Source of the DNA: Planctomycetota bacterium
GTDB taxonomy: Bacteria > Planctomycetota > UBA1135 > GCA-002686595
Direction: 5' to 3'
DNA: 64,000 bases
Assembly: GCA_028823345.1 (NCBI GenBank)
Contig: JAPKBR010000012.1
Location: forward strand, 1-64,000
The translations under genes and the position numbers were made by a program. The notes below the pieces were generated by a model, which worked only from the letters and a program-made list of their open reading frames with translations, was not told where the DNA came from and made no database searches. This document shows positions 46,399 to 56,305 of this stretch, piece after piece; position 1 is the stretch's first letter; each line of letters opens with the position of its first letter.

Positions 46399-46811
46399 CA
46401 GCCCTCGCTGCCCCCCTTACCAAAGAGTTCTTCTTCCAGGGGCAGCTGGGGAGTCCAGGCCTCCAACAGACCCGATTCAAAATCAAAGACTCGATCAAAA
46501 TCCTCCACCGTATCGCTCTCTTGGCGGGAAAATAGCTCGAGCCCAATCAAGACGAACACAATCTCGCCCCAGTCCCGGGTGGCGGTCACGCCCCAGGAGT
46601 TCCAGACTTCCTTGGCTAGCGGGCCGTAGGTGTCCAGGGCCAAGACCCTGAGAGCCTCGACCAATTGCTGACCACTCACATGCCGGTCGAGAGTTTCCGC
46701 CTCAGACCGGCCGGTCATCTCCACCGCCTGATCGAGTCCAGAAAGCAAAAAGTGATAGGCCTCCACGGAATAACGCCCGTCATCCCGAGCTGCTCTTCGA
46801 ATTGTGTCCAT
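46398..46811 (-). CDS. Minf_1886-family protein
   Basis: A 137-residue soluble protein. DGRYSVEAYHFLLSGLDQAV, HVSGQQLVEALRVLALDTYG and SWGVTATRDWGEIVFVLI match the small conserved family named after Methylacidiphilum Minf_1886, common in planctomycetes and verrucomicrobia. The function is unknown. It lies 21 nt downstream of holB and touches the transporter gene by 1 nt, so it is part of the tmk-holB operon. Its presence supports a PVC-type host. Confidence 0.8.
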   Translation of the reverse strand: MDTIRRAARDDGRYSVEAYHFLLSGLDQAVEMTGRSEAETLDRHVSGQQLVEALRVLALDTYGPLAKEVWNSWGVTATRDWGEIVFVLIGLELFSRQESDTVEDFDRVFDFESGLLEAWTPQLPLEEELFGKGGSEG

Positions 46812-46832
46812 GTTCGGTTCCCTTAAGAAAAC

Positions 46833-47900
46833 TCAGCGTCGCTGCGCCTCCGGCAGCAGGCTGTTTGTAAAGTCGAGCACGCGCTCCAGCACGCCCCCCG
46901 GATTCAAGTTCAAGTCCACATCCCGGCGCCCTTGCAACCAAGCCGCCAAGCGTTGCGCTCTGGCAGCCGCAGGGGGCTGGGGACAATCCGCCAAGCGCTT
47001 TCCGTGCATCAAGTCTTGAGGCGCAAGGCCAGCAGTCATGCGATCCTGATCCCGGTGCAACTCCATGCCAAGTTCCAGCAAAAAGCGGACTCGCATGCGC
47101 TCACCAGCTTTTGGAGTGCGACCTTTGAACTCTCCTGGCAGATCCATCAATTCGGCCATCAAGGAGGGCGCGTGAATCGGTTCCCTAAAGGCGAGGACCA
47201 ACAGGTCCAAGCAAGCCAGTGCTCCCCGTTGGCCCATGGTCAAAAGGCGCCCGGGTGATCCCGCAGCCAATCGCAGAAGCTCGGAATCCGACGCCCATTC
47301 TGGGGCCTCCATAGCCAGGGCTTGCCTGACCTGGTCGGGGCTTAGCCCTGTCGCCACCGCCTGGACCACGCGACTACGAAGGGTGTCCAAGAGGGCCTCG
47401 GGGCGAGAGGTCTCAAGGGCTAAGAGCACCCTTTCACCGGGCTCTTCGAGGGTTTTCAAGAATGCGTTCTGGGTTTCTTCGTTCATGCGATCCGCATCCC
47501 GGATCAAGACCACCCGCCAGCCCCCTTCTCCTGCAACGAGGCGAAGGAAAGTCTGGATGGACTCACCCGCCCATGCATTCTGGGGCCGGATTTCCCGGTG
47601 GGCTACGAAGTGAATGGTCAGTTCCTCGAACCCGTGGCTCAAGGCATCGACCCGCAACAAATCCGGGTGCGAACCGGCCGTCACTCGTCGACAGGCAGGA
47701 CAGGTACCACAGGGTTCGCCCGGACCATGCTGACAGAGGAGACCTTCAGCCAAGCGCTCCAAGGCCAAGAATTTGCCCACACCGGTAGGCCCGGTCAAGA
47801 GCAACGCATGACCCAACCGGCCGTTTGCGGCGGCCGACCACAAAGATCGCAAGAGGTCTCCGTGCCCTAGCAACGGTGGATCTTCTACGTCAAAAGACAT
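46833..47900 (-). CDS. holB: DNA polymerase III delta' subunit
   Basis: A 355-residue clamp-loader AAA+ protein from ATG 47900. It has GHALLLTGPTGVGK (Walker A), a four-cysteine zinc module (CQHGPGEPCGTCPACRR), VVLIRDADRMNEETQNAFLK (sensor and partner helices) and LLALETSRPEALLDTLRSR. The delta' subunit helps load the sliding clamp. The start overlaps the tmk stop by 11 nt, the common tmk-holB pairing. Confidence 0.92.
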   Translation of the reverse strand: MSFDVEDPPLLGHGDLLRSLWSAAANGRLGHALLLTGPTGVGKFLALERLAEGLLCQHGPGEPCGTCPACRRVTAGSHPDLLRVDALSHGFEELTIHFVAHREIRPQNAWAGESIQTFLRLVAGEGGWRVVLIRDADRMNEETQNAFLKTLEEPGERVLLALETSRPEALLDTLRSRVVQAVATGLSPDQVRQALAMEAPEWASDSELLRLAAGSPGRLLTMGQRGALACLDLLVLAFREPIHAPSLMAELMDLPGEFKGRTPKAGERMRVRFLLELGMELHRDQDRMTAGLAPQDLMHGKRLADCPQPPAAARAQRLAAWLQGRRDVDLNLNPGGVLERVLDFTNSLLPEAQRR

Positions 47901-48615
47901 TGCGCACCGCCTCGGCAACTCGCGCTGCCACCTGGTCTTCGTCCCCGTCCGCATCCACCCCTACGGTGGTCCGCGGGCACAATTCCACATAACGCTTCAT
48001 TCCCAGGGCCACACGCTCTTGGAACTCGGCTCCCCGATCCTCGAAACGATCCGTCGCCGCCCCGCGGCGCTCTACCGCCAAGGTGACCGGCAATTCCAGA
48101 ATCATGGTCAAGTGTGGTTCTGGCGATCCAGCCCAGGTGTGCAGCATCTTGAGCAGCTCGTCCTCGGGTAGGCCCCAGGCAAACACCTGGTAAGCAAATG
48201 TGGAAGGGTGAAAGCGCTCACAAACCACGTCGGTGCCCGCCTCAAGGCAGGGTCCTATGCGTTTTTCCAATAGCTGCCGCCGGGCAGCACAAAACAAGAG
48301 CGCCTCAACCCCCGGGGAGAGATCCGAATCTCGATCGAGCAACAACTCCCGCAACAACTCCCCTTCGGTGGTGCCCCCAGGTTCGCGCAGGTGCTCCACC
48401 CGCCGGCCAAGGCCTTCAAGGTGAGCCACAAGACGCCGGGCCTGGGTGGACTTGCCACAGCCGTCGACCCCATCCAAAACAAAGAATCGGGCCGAGCTCG
48501 GGCTCGTTGGTTCGCTGGACTGCTTCAAGGTGTGAGAGGATAATCTCCCCGGCGAACCATTTGCACCCCCCGCCGGTTTTCTCCCCCCCAAGGCGGGGTT
48601 AATCGCCCCCCCCAT
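47890..48615 (-). CDS. tmk: Thymidylate kinase
   Basis: A 241-residue reading frame with P-loop GVDGCGKST, EHLREPGGTTEGE (DRx/REP motif region), RFHPSTFAYQVFAWG and a LID-region arginine cluster (ERRGAATDRFED). It phosphorylates dTMP to dTDP. The first 40 residues are low-complexity and precede the conserved strand FFVLDGVDG, so the true start may be a TTG at 48528 rather than ATG 48615; the longer form overlaps the upstream gene by 17 nt. Confidence 0.9.
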   Translation of the reverse strand: MGGAINPALGGRKPAGGANGSPGRLSSHTLKQSSEPTSPSSARFFVLDGVDGCGKSTQARRLVAHLEGLGRRVEHLREPGGTTEGELLRELLLDRDSDLSPGVEALLFCAARRQLLEKRIGPCLEAGTDVVCERFHPSTFAYQVFAWGLPEDELLKMLHTWAGSPEPHLTMILELPVTLAVERRGAATDRFEDRGAEFQERVALGMKRYVELCPRTTVGVDADGDEDQVAARVAEAVRNVF

Positions 48616-50941
48616 ACCCCAGGGCGTCGAGGCGCGCCTCTTCCTCGGCGCTCAAATCCACACCGACCCGTTGGCCCGTGCTAACTTTTTCCAGCCAGTC
48701 CTTCACGTCCTTTTCCAGGCCCGCAGCCCGCTCGGGTTGCTCGGAGCCTAAATCAACCGCAAAGGTCGGGTCCTGCTCGGGGGCAAAGAGAAAGCTCTGA
48801 CCCACGTTCAGCTCGCGCCCAGGGCCCAACTGATCGGAATCCGCCAGGGTGTGGATAAAGTGCAAATTGGTCTCGCAGCAACCCGCCTGCAACAGAGCGC
48901 TGTGCACAAAATGCACCCGCCGCTGGCCCGGCAACTCACCCGCGGCAGCTTGCAAAAGATCCTCCCCGGCCAAACCGTCGGGCATGGAGAGGCCAAGCCA
49001 ATGCTGCAAGGTGGGCACTAAATCCAGGGACGAGACCCGCTGGTCCACGACTCCCCGCGGTCCTCCGGGCAAAGACACGATCATGGGCACGCGCAACACG
49101 GCGGGATAACAAAACAGGTGGTTGAACCACACATCCTGTTCCCCAAGGGCTTCCCCATGGTCGCTAATCACAATCGTCCCATAGGCACCCTTTCCCCGGG
49201 TGCGATCTAAGGAGCTCAACAGGGAACCCATCAAATGATCGGTGTATTCAACACCCGCCGCATAAAGATGCTGGGCGTACTCCCGGTTGGTAACCCCAGC
49301 CAAGAACTCCCCGGGCTTGGTGTACATACAGGCGCCGATAGTCGGTGGGTCGACGGTCTTAGAGGGAGCAGGGTTTGCGTTCTCATAGTCGGCCAAGAAA
49401 CTATCGGGTGGCCCATAAGGTGTATGGGGATCGAACAAGTGCACCCAGAGAAACAGGGGCGCGTCACGGGATTCCCGCTCGAGCCAAGCCTGCACAACTT
49501 CCAAGGTCAGGGCCCCATCCACAACGGCCCCCCGCCGCACCCGATGAAATAAATCAAATCCCCGGCCAAGCCCCGAGTAAGCCGGCTCCAGGTGATGCAC
49601 GCTGACCGCCGCCGCCGTGCGATAGCCCTTTTCCGCAAACGCCTGGGCCATGGAACGAATCGTGGGGTCGAGTCGAGCCCGATTATCGAGGAGCCCGTGA
49701 CGCGGCACGCTCAGGCCGGTCAAGATCGACGCATGACTGGGCAAGGTCGAGTTGCACGCGCTCCAAGCATTGGAGAACAGCAACCCTTCCCGGGCCAGGG
49801 CGTCCAAACTGGGGGTGGCGGCCACGCCACCCAAACATCCAAGGGCATCCCCCCGCAGGGTATCGAGGGTCACCAGGATCACATCGGGCCGACCGTCCGG
49901 GACCCTTTGGCCCAACACATGGGGCGCACCCCACCAGATCCCCGCGCGATCATGACTCACAGGCTCCCCCTTTCTGCCTATCAGGTTCGCCTGGCACCGC
50001 AACTCGATCGTCGAACCCTCGAACTCCGTAAGGTCCACCTCCATTCGCAGCCAGCCCTTTGTATCTTGCGTTCGAAGCACCTTCCCCAGGAGCGCGAAAT
50101 CTTCGCCCTTCTCGGGACGCACGGCCACCTGGAATTCCCAGTCCCCGAGGATCCCTAGCCGCGCATCGGTGGCACAGTCCAGCACCAACCGTCCCCCGGC
50201 CGGAACCGTGCAGCCGGCGAATAAGGCTCGATCTGGCGTGCACACAAAAGTCCGCCTTAAGTCGCCGCCGATACCCAAGAGGCCCGCATCCCCGGCGGCG
50301 ATTCCGCCCTTCAAATCCCCAGAGGCATCGGGCCCATTCCGATAGCCACCGCGCACCAACTCAATGCCCCCCAAGCCATAGGACTGGGGGCCGCCCCCCA
50401 CGGGGTAAAGGGAAACGGTCTTGATCGTTCCGCTCCAATCTGGGGAAAGGGCCAAATCAAAACGCGCCACTTTCGTGGCCGCGTCCACGGGAACACCCAG
50501 GCGAAAAATCTCATCCCCCCCCGCCTCGGTTTGCCAAAAAATCACCGCCTCGGTTCCCGCATGCCAAGTCCCGCGCAACAAGAGGGCGTCAAAGGACCCC
50601 GCGTCTTGGACCTCATCCCAAACCCAATAGGCATGGTCTACGCCGCGCTGAGGAGCGTAGTCACGGGCACGTACACGCACCTCCTTGCTGCCTTCAAGCG
50701 GTTCAAGGAGGACCCCGTTGACCGGGACCCAGGGCGCCAAGTCATCTAATCCGGTTCGGATGGTTTGTGCGACCCAATACCGCAGTGAGGTGTCCTCCCC
50801 AGACAAGACCTCCCCCGTGGTGCGACCGTCTTGCAGCCGCAAGTCCAAGCGCACAATCCCATCGGCAGGGAGCACATGGGGTGCGCAGGCGCAGAGCCCC
50901 AACAACAGGACTAAAGCCCCTTTCAATGCACTATTTCCCAT
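48599..50941 (-). CDS. Sulfatase-fold lipoprotein lacking the formylglycine cysteine
   Basis: About 780 residues with a lipoprotein signal ending LGLCAC. Residues about 30-330 are beta-rich; 335-720 form an alkaline-phosphatase-superfamily domain with metal motifs VILVTLDTLRGDAL and VVISDHGEALGEQ. Where sulfatases have C-x-P-S-R, this has TLPSH (Thr399, in CNSTLPSHASILTG). Formylglycine cannot form at Thr, so a phosphotransferase or phosphodiesterase role is more likely. I chose ATG 50941. Its start overlaps the TPR-peptidase stop by 11 nt. Confidence 0.8.
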   Translation of the reverse strand: MGNSALKGALVLLLGLCACAPHVLPADGIVRLDLRLQDGRTTGEVLSGEDTSLRYWVAQTIRTGLDDLAPWVPVNGVLLEPLEGSKEVRVRARDYAPQRGVDHAYWVWDEVQDAGSFDALLLRGTWHAGTEAVIFWQTEAGGDEIFRLGVPVDAATKVARFDLALSPDWSGTIKTVSLYPVGGGPQSYGLGGIELVRGGYRNGPDASGDLKGGIAAGDAGLLGIGGDLRRTFVCTPDRALFAGCTVPAGGRLVLDCATDARLGILGDWEFQVAVRPEKGEDFALLGKVLRTQDTKGWLRMEVDLTEFEGSTIELRCQANLIGRKGEPVSHDRAGIWWGAPHVLGQRVPDGRPDVILVTLDTLRGDALGCLGGVAATPSLDALAREGLLFSNAWSACNSTLPSHASILTGLSVPRHGLLDNRARLDPTIRSMAQAFAEKGYRTAAAVSVHHLEPAYSGLGRGFDLFHRVRRGAVVDGALTLEVVQAWLERESRDAPLFLWVHLFDPHTPYGPPDSFLADYENANPAPSKTVDPPTIGACMYTKPGEFLAGVTNREYAQHLYAAGVEYTDHLMGSLLSSLDRTRGKGAYGTIVISDHGEALGEQDVWFNHLFCYPAVLRVPMIVSLPGGPRGVVDQRVSSLDLVPTLQHWLGLSMPDGLAGEDLLQAAAGELPGQRRVHFVHSALLQAGCCETNLHFIHTLADSDQLGPGRELNVGQSFLFAPEQDPTFAVDLGSEQPERAAGLEKDVKDWLEKVSTGQRVGVDLSAEEEARLDALGYGGGD

Positions 50942-53900
50942 GGGGCACCAGCGCATCGGCCGCCTTCCTCAATTGGGCTGCTCGCTCGAGGTCACCCTGT
51001 GCTGCGGCGCATTCCTCCTGCAAGAGAAGTAGCTCCATTCGCTGCAAATCCGTGACAGGATCCAGCCGCCATTGTTCGGGTCCACCGAGGCGCTTGCGTT
51101 CCGCCGAGGGCAGGGTGCCGAGGGTCGCACCGGGGCGCAGCTCACCCGCATTCCCCAAGAATATGCAATGGTCGGGATCGAGGTTCACCGGCACGGCAAG
51201 GGTCATGGAGAACTCACGCTCAGCCTCTTCGAAACGCTTGAGAGCCAACAAACTCTTGCCCCAAGCCTCGTGTAAATCGCGCCGAAAGGGATCCACCTCA
51301 TTAGCTTCCTCGAACAGGCGCACTGCCTGCAGATGGCGCTCACCCGCGTGGTGCCAAAAGGCACTTTTTACGCGCAGGGTGTACTCCCCCATGTTCCAAG
51401 CCAGCCAGCGGTCCATGGCCCCCATGGCATCCTCTGTACGCCCGGCCTGTTCATGTAACTTGGCCAAGGAACGCTCGGCGGAAAAGGAGGGATCGTCGAA
51501 ACCGGGGAAGCACAGTTCCGCCTCTTGATACCAAAGCAAAGCTTCTTCAACATCACCGTCCCGTTCTAACAGGCGCGCGAGGGTCATCAAGGCCCGGTAC
51601 TCGCGACCACCGGCTGCCGCCCCATCGAGGAGCAGCTCCATGGCCGCCTCGGGATCCTTTGCCTTGAGCGCCATTTCGGCCCTCAAGAACAGAGCCCGGG
51701 CCGAGTCCAAGGGTGCCTTGGAGGAAATACGCAGGGCTGCCTCCGCATCCACCCGCGAGCCCTGTTGCCAGTATCCCCAGGCAATGGTCAGCCAATCCTC
51801 CCTCCAGGTTTCGTGGTCCGCGGGATCAGCGGGCAATTCCTTGCCGACAGACAAGCGCAAGCGCCCAAGGCGCCGGGAGTTTTGACGGGGTTCGATGGCC
51901 AGCTCCGCCACCAAGTCCCCCGCGTAACGCGCAAAGTCCACATCCACTTCCTCGGGGGTCATGCCCAACTCGCGCTCAAAAGCCTGGTCCAGATCCAACC
52001 CCTCATCAAAGGCTTGTAACAGGCCAACCATCGGTGCAAATCCATGCTCTTCGATCAACATGGAGCACAAGAGTCCGCCCTGGTAGTACCCAAACAGAAT
52101 GCGCGGTCCCCGGAAGGCCCGGTTCAGATCGCGCACCAAAATTAAATTCCCCGTACCTACGCTGTCGAGCAACTCCCTGCGCATGTTGCGGGTCCAACTG
52201 GGATTGCGTTCGGTTTCCTCCCAGGTGGCAAGCCCCTCAGTGATCCAACGGGGGCAGCGGTTATGGGAAAGGCCCAAGTGCACCACGTGGCTGAATTCGT
52301 GCCAAGCTGTACGCGCCCAAGAAAAGGAACCGCGAATCTCGGCCAAGGGCGAAACGCTGGTGACCACGGGCCCAAAGCAAACCCCCAGGGCCGGGAACCC
52401 TTCAAAGCCAACGGAACGCACGCTAAAATCAGAGAAGCGCCGAAACACCTCGATGCGCGTGTGCCCGGGGGTGTGCCCATAGCGAGTAGCGAACACCTGA
52501 CGCGCTTCCCCATAGAAGGGCACCAAGTAGGTCTCAAAAACCTCCGCCGCGTCGGGCATCCAAGCAAAAGTCAATTCCCCCCGGCGGTCGTCCACGGTCT
52601 CCGCATCCAGCCGGTCCAGCACCATGGCCAAGTTGTGGCGTTTGGCGTCTTGGCGACCCTTGGCTGCCGTCTTGCCTTTCTCAAGAGCCACCCGAGCGGC
52701 GGGTTCATCCCCGCTGTTGGCGAGGGCCAAACCCAGGAGCGACCAGGCAGCATAATCCGAAGGATCGCGTTCCACTGCGCGCCGCAAAAACGGGCGGGAC
52801 TCCACGAACCGATAAAGCTGCAAGAGAGTGCTCCCCACCAGTCGCTCGGGCCGCGAATCCTTCGGCCCTTCGCTCGCCAGGGCTCCTAGTAGTTCGTTGC
52901 AATCCGCCCGGCGGTGTTCAATCCAGGCCATGGCGGCTTGAAGGGAGCGCACGTCACGGCGGTTGGGGGCCAATTGTTCTAGCCGGCTCATGCGCCTCCG
53001 TGCGCGCACCAACTGGCCATCCGCCAAATCACTGGTGGCTGCTGCAACCAAACCCAAGATCGAATCCGGCCGGAGGTTCAACAGCTTCCCCAGGATTTCA
53101 CCTGGGGACTGACTTTGGCGCATGCGATTCAAGCGATGCAAGTCTGCTTGGGCCAAGAGCGCGCCCTGATGACCCGGGCAAAGCTCCAAGGCCTCTCGAA
53201 GCAAAAGGCCCACCGAGCGCTTGCCCTCTGCCTCCACCTCTTGTTCACTCTCAAAATAAACACCCGCTAAAGCCACCAACACACTGGCCTCTCGGCCTTG
53301 GGACAAACGATCGGCTTCCACAAGAACGCGCGAGGCTCCCACAAGTCCGCCTTCGTATTGATGACACAGTCCCCGGGCAAGCTCATGCGGCCAATTCCCT
53401 GCCGGCGCGCCGATGCCCTCCTGGGCACTGACCAAGGCGGCGTCCAAGTCTCCCGCTTGATCTTGGGCCTGCACCCAGGCCCATGCGTCCAGGGCATTGA
53501 TCCCCGGATCGTGAATTCCATGTCGGCCATCCCTAGCGGAAAGAACCTGAAAGGCCTCCTGTACTTGGCCGAGGGTCAGGTGTTGGGCCACAAGAGTGCG
53601 CCCGCAGTCAGCGATCAAATCGCGACGACTGGAAGGCAGGGAATTGGTGCTGGCCTTCGCATCCCCAAGGGCGCGCTTGGCCTCGGCTAGAGCAAGCGGG
53701 GCCTTCCCCTGGTCCGCCCGCACCAGGGCGAGAATATTTCGGGCCGCCGCGTCTGTGGGCTCATCCTGTAGATGCACCTGTACCAGGGCAAGGGCTGCCC
53801 CGTACTGGCCCATGCTCAAGAGCCGGCTCGCCTCAGCCCGCTCCTCAGCTAAAAGGGCCTCGATTTCGTCGTCCATCTCCTGGGCCAGACAAACCTCGAC

Positions 53901-53966
53901 ACCCCAAGGAACGGGGGGCCCAACCAACAAAAGGATCAGAACCGCAACAGATTTCAGCCAGCGCAT
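50931..53966 (-). CDS. TPR protein with a peptidase MA-like (gluzincin) domain
   Basis: A 1011-residue protein from ATG 53966 with a signal peptide (AVLILLLVGPPVPWGVEVCLA). N-terminal TPR-type repeats (about 30-470) and C-terminal ones (about 730-1000) flank a zinc-protease domain with HEFSHVVH (HExxH at 556-560) and a downstream Glu in ITEGLATWEE, the gluzincin layout of peptidase MA-like proteins. The metal ligands are intact, so activity is plausible. It probably works in the periplasm. The gene overlaps the sulfatase-fold gene by 11 nt. Confidence 0.82.
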   Translation of the reverse strand: MRWLKSVAVLILLLVGPPVPWGVEVCLAQEMDDEIEALLAEERAEASRLLSMGQYGAALALVQVHLQDEPTDAAARNILALVRADQGKAPLALAEAKRALGDAKASTNSLPSSRRDLIADCGRTLVAQHLTLGQVQEAFQVLSARDGRHGIHDPGINALDAWAWVQAQDQAGDLDAALVSAQEGIGAPAGNWPHELARGLCHQYEGGLVGASRVLVEADRLSQGREASVLVALAGVYFESEQEVEAEGKRSVGLLLREALELCPGHQGALLAQADLHRLNRMRQSQSPGEILGKLLNLRPDSILGLVAAATSDLADGQLVRARRRMSRLEQLAPNRRDVRSLQAAMAWIEHRRADCNELLGALASEGPKDSRPERLVGSTLLQLYRFVESRPFLRRAVERDPSDYAAWSLLGLALANSGDEPAARVALEKGKTAAKGRQDAKRHNLAMVLDRLDAETVDDRRGELTFAWMPDAAEVFETYLVPFYGEARQVFATRYGHTPGHTRIEVFRRFSDFSVRSVGFEGFPALGVCFGPVVTSVSPLAEIRGSFSWARTAWHEFSHVVHLGLSHNRCPRWITEGLATWEETERNPSWTRNMRRELLDSVGTGNLILVRDLNRAFRGPRILFGYYQGGLLCSMLIEEHGFAPMVGLLQAFDEGLDLDQAFERELGMTPEEVDVDFARYAGDLVAELAIEPRQNSRRLGRLRLSVGKELPADPADHETWREDWLTIAWGYWQQGSRVDAEAALRISSKAPLDSARALFLRAEMALKAKDPEAAMELLLDGAAAGGREYRALMTLARLLERDGDVEEALLWYQEAELCFPGFDDPSFSAERSLAKLHEQAGRTEDAMGAMDRWLAWNMGEYTLRVKSAFWHHAGERHLQAVRLFEEANEVDPFRRDLHEAWGKSLLALKRFEEAEREFSMTLAVPVNLDPDHCIFLGNAGELRPGATLGTLPSAERKRLGGPEQWRLDPVTDLQRMELLLLQEECAAAQGDLERAAQLRKAADALVPHGK

Positions 53967-53975
53967 GCCCCAGCT

Positions 53976-53990
53976 TGGCACGGGGAGCGC
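53976..53990 (+). promoter_or_regulatory. Candidate sigma-54 promoter before the amidase gene
   Basis: TGGCACGGGGAGCGC has a perfect -24 element (TGGCACG) and the -12 GC at the right 12-nt distance, but GC is preceded by GC instead of TT. It points to the amidase lipoprotein gene about 100 nt away, within the divergent spacer. Confidence 0.25.
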
Positions 53991-54091
53991 CCTCCTCCAA
54001 GGCTTGAATTCCCCTTCTGGGCTTCCGATCCCAACAAAACCTCTGGGAGACAAACCTTGGATCGAGCGACCCGGAAAGGAACACTAGGGGA

Positions 54092-55054
54092 ATGGATGCT
54101 ACAACTCACGCGCTCACCCGAGCCCCCAAGGAACGACTGCAAGCTTGCCTGCTCCTCTCGGGCCTGCTCGCCCTCCTGGGAGCCTGCGCCGGCCCCGGTC
54201 GCACGACCCCCAGCCCGCACCCCGGGGTCGGACATCCCCGCACCCAATCGTTGCCCCCCTGGTATGGCCTCACCGGTTGGAATCGGCTGGACCAGATCGA
54301 GGGATGGCTCAATTCGAACGGCCCCGTGAAAAACCAGCAGTGGATCAGCCGCGCGCGTTTGGCACTAGCAGACGGACTCTTGGACATCGAGGATGCAAGC
54401 GGAGAGCAAGCCAGGCGCCGGGAGAGGGCCAAGGGTCTTTACTCCACGGTGAGCACCGACGTGAAGGCTACCGATCAAGAAAAACAACACGCCGCCCATG
54501 GCCTACGCCGTGCGGACGGTAGCGGCGTCCCGCGCAGTCAAGCCGCTGCCCAACTGACGTACGTGCTCCCGCGCTCCGACTGGCGTGCGCGCCCCGCCCG
54601 GCCCCATGACATGACCCCCGCGACCGGTCCCTGGAGGTACATCACCGTACACCACAGCGCTCTCAGCGCAACCGATGGCACGGCCCAAGACCAGGCAGCC
54701 CGCGATGTGCGCACGGTGCAGAACGGCCACATGGGAGCGAGCCGCGCCTATGGAGATGTGGGTTATCACTTCCTAATTGATGCGGGTGGCCGCGTCTGGC
54801 AAGGACGCGAACTTCGCTGGCAAGGGGCCCATGCGGGCGGCTCTAACAACGAAGGCAACATCGGTATTTGCCTACTTGGAGACTTCGACAAGATCCGGCC
54901 CACCGGGGCGGCCTTGAGAAGCCTCGACCTACTGGTCAGTGACTTGCACCGGGTGGCCGGCGTGCCCAATGGTCGCGTCCGAGGGCACAAGGATTGGAAA
55001 TCCACGAACTGTCCTGGCAAGCACCTCGAAGGCCACGTGTCGCGCCTGCGCTAG
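54092..55054 (+). CDS. N-acetylmuramoyl-L-alanine amidase lipoprotein (Amidase_2)
   Basis: A 320-residue lipoprotein (signal ending ALLGAC, Cys32). A polar helical spacer precedes an Amidase_2/PGRP domain (about 165-320): YITVHHSALSATDG and HAGGSNNEGNIGICLLGDFD supply zinc His residues and the fold core, and RVRGHKDWKSTNCPGKHLEG gives the last His, the catalytic-type Lys and the zinc Cys. It should cut the bond between muramic acid and L-Ala in peptidoglycan, anchored to a membrane. It diverges from the TPR-peptidase gene. Confidence 0.88.
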   Translation: MDATTHALTRAPKERLQACLLLSGLLALLGACAGPGRTTPSPHPGVGHPRTQSLPPWYGLTGWNRLDQIEGWLNSNGPVKNQQWISRARLALADGLLDIEDASGEQARRRERAKGLYSTVSTDVKATDQEKQHAAHGLRRADGSGVPRSQAAAQLTYVLPRSDWRARPARPHDMTPATGPWRYITVHHSALSATDGTAQDQAARDVRTVQNGHMGASRAYGDVGYHFLIDAGGRVWQGRELRWQGAHAGGSNNEGNIGICLLGDFDKIRPTGAALRSLDLLVSDLHRVAGVPNGRVRGHKDWKSTNCPGKHLEGHVSRLR

Positions 55055-55125
55055 ATAGCCTCACCCTGAACGAACCGACACGGGGCATAAGGCACCCGGA
55101 AACCCTTCGATACCCAAGGATAAAC

Positions 55126-55142
55126 CTTGCCCGTTCGGCAAG
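55126..55142. terminator. Weak terminator between the amidase gene and gmd
   Basis: A 6-bp stem cttgcc/ggcaag with loop cgttc, 11 nt past the gmd stop on the minus strand and followed there by gtttat. The T-run is poor. The convergent layout makes a terminator likely, but this one is modest. Confidence 0.35.
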
Positions 55143-55152
55143 ACAAGGACGG

Positions 55153-56205
55153 TCAGCGCCTGAGGGGCGGCGACCCCAAGGGCATGGGCGGAGAGCCGGC
55201 CGCCCCGGACTCCACTTCCAGATCCGCCGCAACCATTTCCCGGATCAAGGAGTCGAAGTCGGTCCGCGGCTGCCAACCGAGGATTTCTCTTGCTTGGCCC
55301 GCATCCGCCACCAGATCGTGCACCTCAGCTGGGCGCAAAAAGGCTGGGTCCGTGCGCACATACTTTTCCCAATCCAAATCCAAAACCGCAAACGCGCGGG
55401 ACACGAGGTCTCGCACGGAATGGGCTTGGCCGCTGCCGATCACCAGATCCCGAGGTTCATCCATTTGCAGCATGGCCCACATGGCCCAGACGTAATCCCG
55501 AGCGTGGCCCCAATCCCGGCGGGCGTCGAGGTTACCAAGCACCAACTCTTGGTCGAGACCTAGGTAGATGCGCGCGACGGCCTGGGTCACCTTGCGGGTC
55601 ACAAACTCGGGGCCCCGCCTTGGGGATTCGTGATTGAACAAAATGCCCGAGACCGCCCAGGTGCCGTATGCCTCGCGCGTGTTGATCGTGGACCAGTGCG
55701 CGTAGAGCTTCGCGACACCGTAAGGGGACCGGGGGTGAAAGGAGGTGTGTTCGGACTGGGGGCCGGGGATCGCCCCGAACATTTCGGATGTGGAAGCTTG
55801 GTAGTAGCGCGCATCGGGTGCTACTTGACGCAGGGCCTCAAGCAAGCGAGCGGCACCGAGACCAGTGACTTCGGCCGTGGCCACGGGCTCCGAAAAAGAA
55901 GTCTTAACGAAAGATTGGGCGGCGAGGTTGTAGACCTCGGTGGGCTTTGATTCCTGCAACGCGCGCACCAGGGAGCTCTGGTCCAAGAGATCACCCGTGA
56001 TCAACTTCAACTGGGGCAAAATGGACGTAATGCGCTCGTAGCTCGGGCGCGAGGTACGCCTCACCAGCCCGAAGACCCGGTACCCCTTGTGGAGCAACAG
56101 TTCCGCTAGGTAGCTCCCATCCTGCCCGGTGATACCGGTGATCAGGGCCCTGGGCTCGGTGTCTCGAGATTGGGGGTTTGGGGGTTGGCTGGCTGGAGAA
56201 GGCAT
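55153..56205 (-). CDS. gmd: GDP-mannose 4,6-dehydratase
   Basis: A 350-residue extended short-chain dehydrogenase with [65 protein letters not shown] (Tyr-Lys) and [20 protein letters not shown], the diagnostic GMD motifs. It makes GDP-4-keto-6-deoxymannose, precursor of GDP-rhamnose, fucose or perosamine. It lacks an adjacent reductase or aminotransferase, so the end product is unknown. It may feed the same polysaccharide as the rfb genes. Confidence 0.95.
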   Translation of the reverse strand: MPSPASQPPNPQSRDTEPRALITGITGQDGSYLAELLLHKGYRVFGLVRRTSRPSYERITSILPQLKLITGDLLDQSSLVRALQESKPTEVYNLAAQSFVKTSFSEPVATAEVTGLGAARLLEALRQVAPDARYYQASTSEMFGAIPGPQSEHTSFHPRSPYGVAKLYAHWSTINTREAYGTWAVSGILFNHESPRRGPEFVTRKVTQAVARIYLGLDQELVLGNLDARRDWGHARDYVWAMWAMLQMDEPRDLVIGSGQAHSVRDLVSRAFAVLDLDWEKYVRTDPAFLRPAEVHDLVADAGQAREILGWQPRTDFDSLIREMVAADLEVESGAAGSPPMPLGSPPLRR

Positions 56206-56305
56206 GCTTTCAAGGACGCCTCAAGGCGCAGAATCTTTCCATCAAGACTCTAACCGGGGAAGGGTTGGGGCGCCGAGGAAGCCTCAGCTTCCGACCGAAG
56301 AACCA

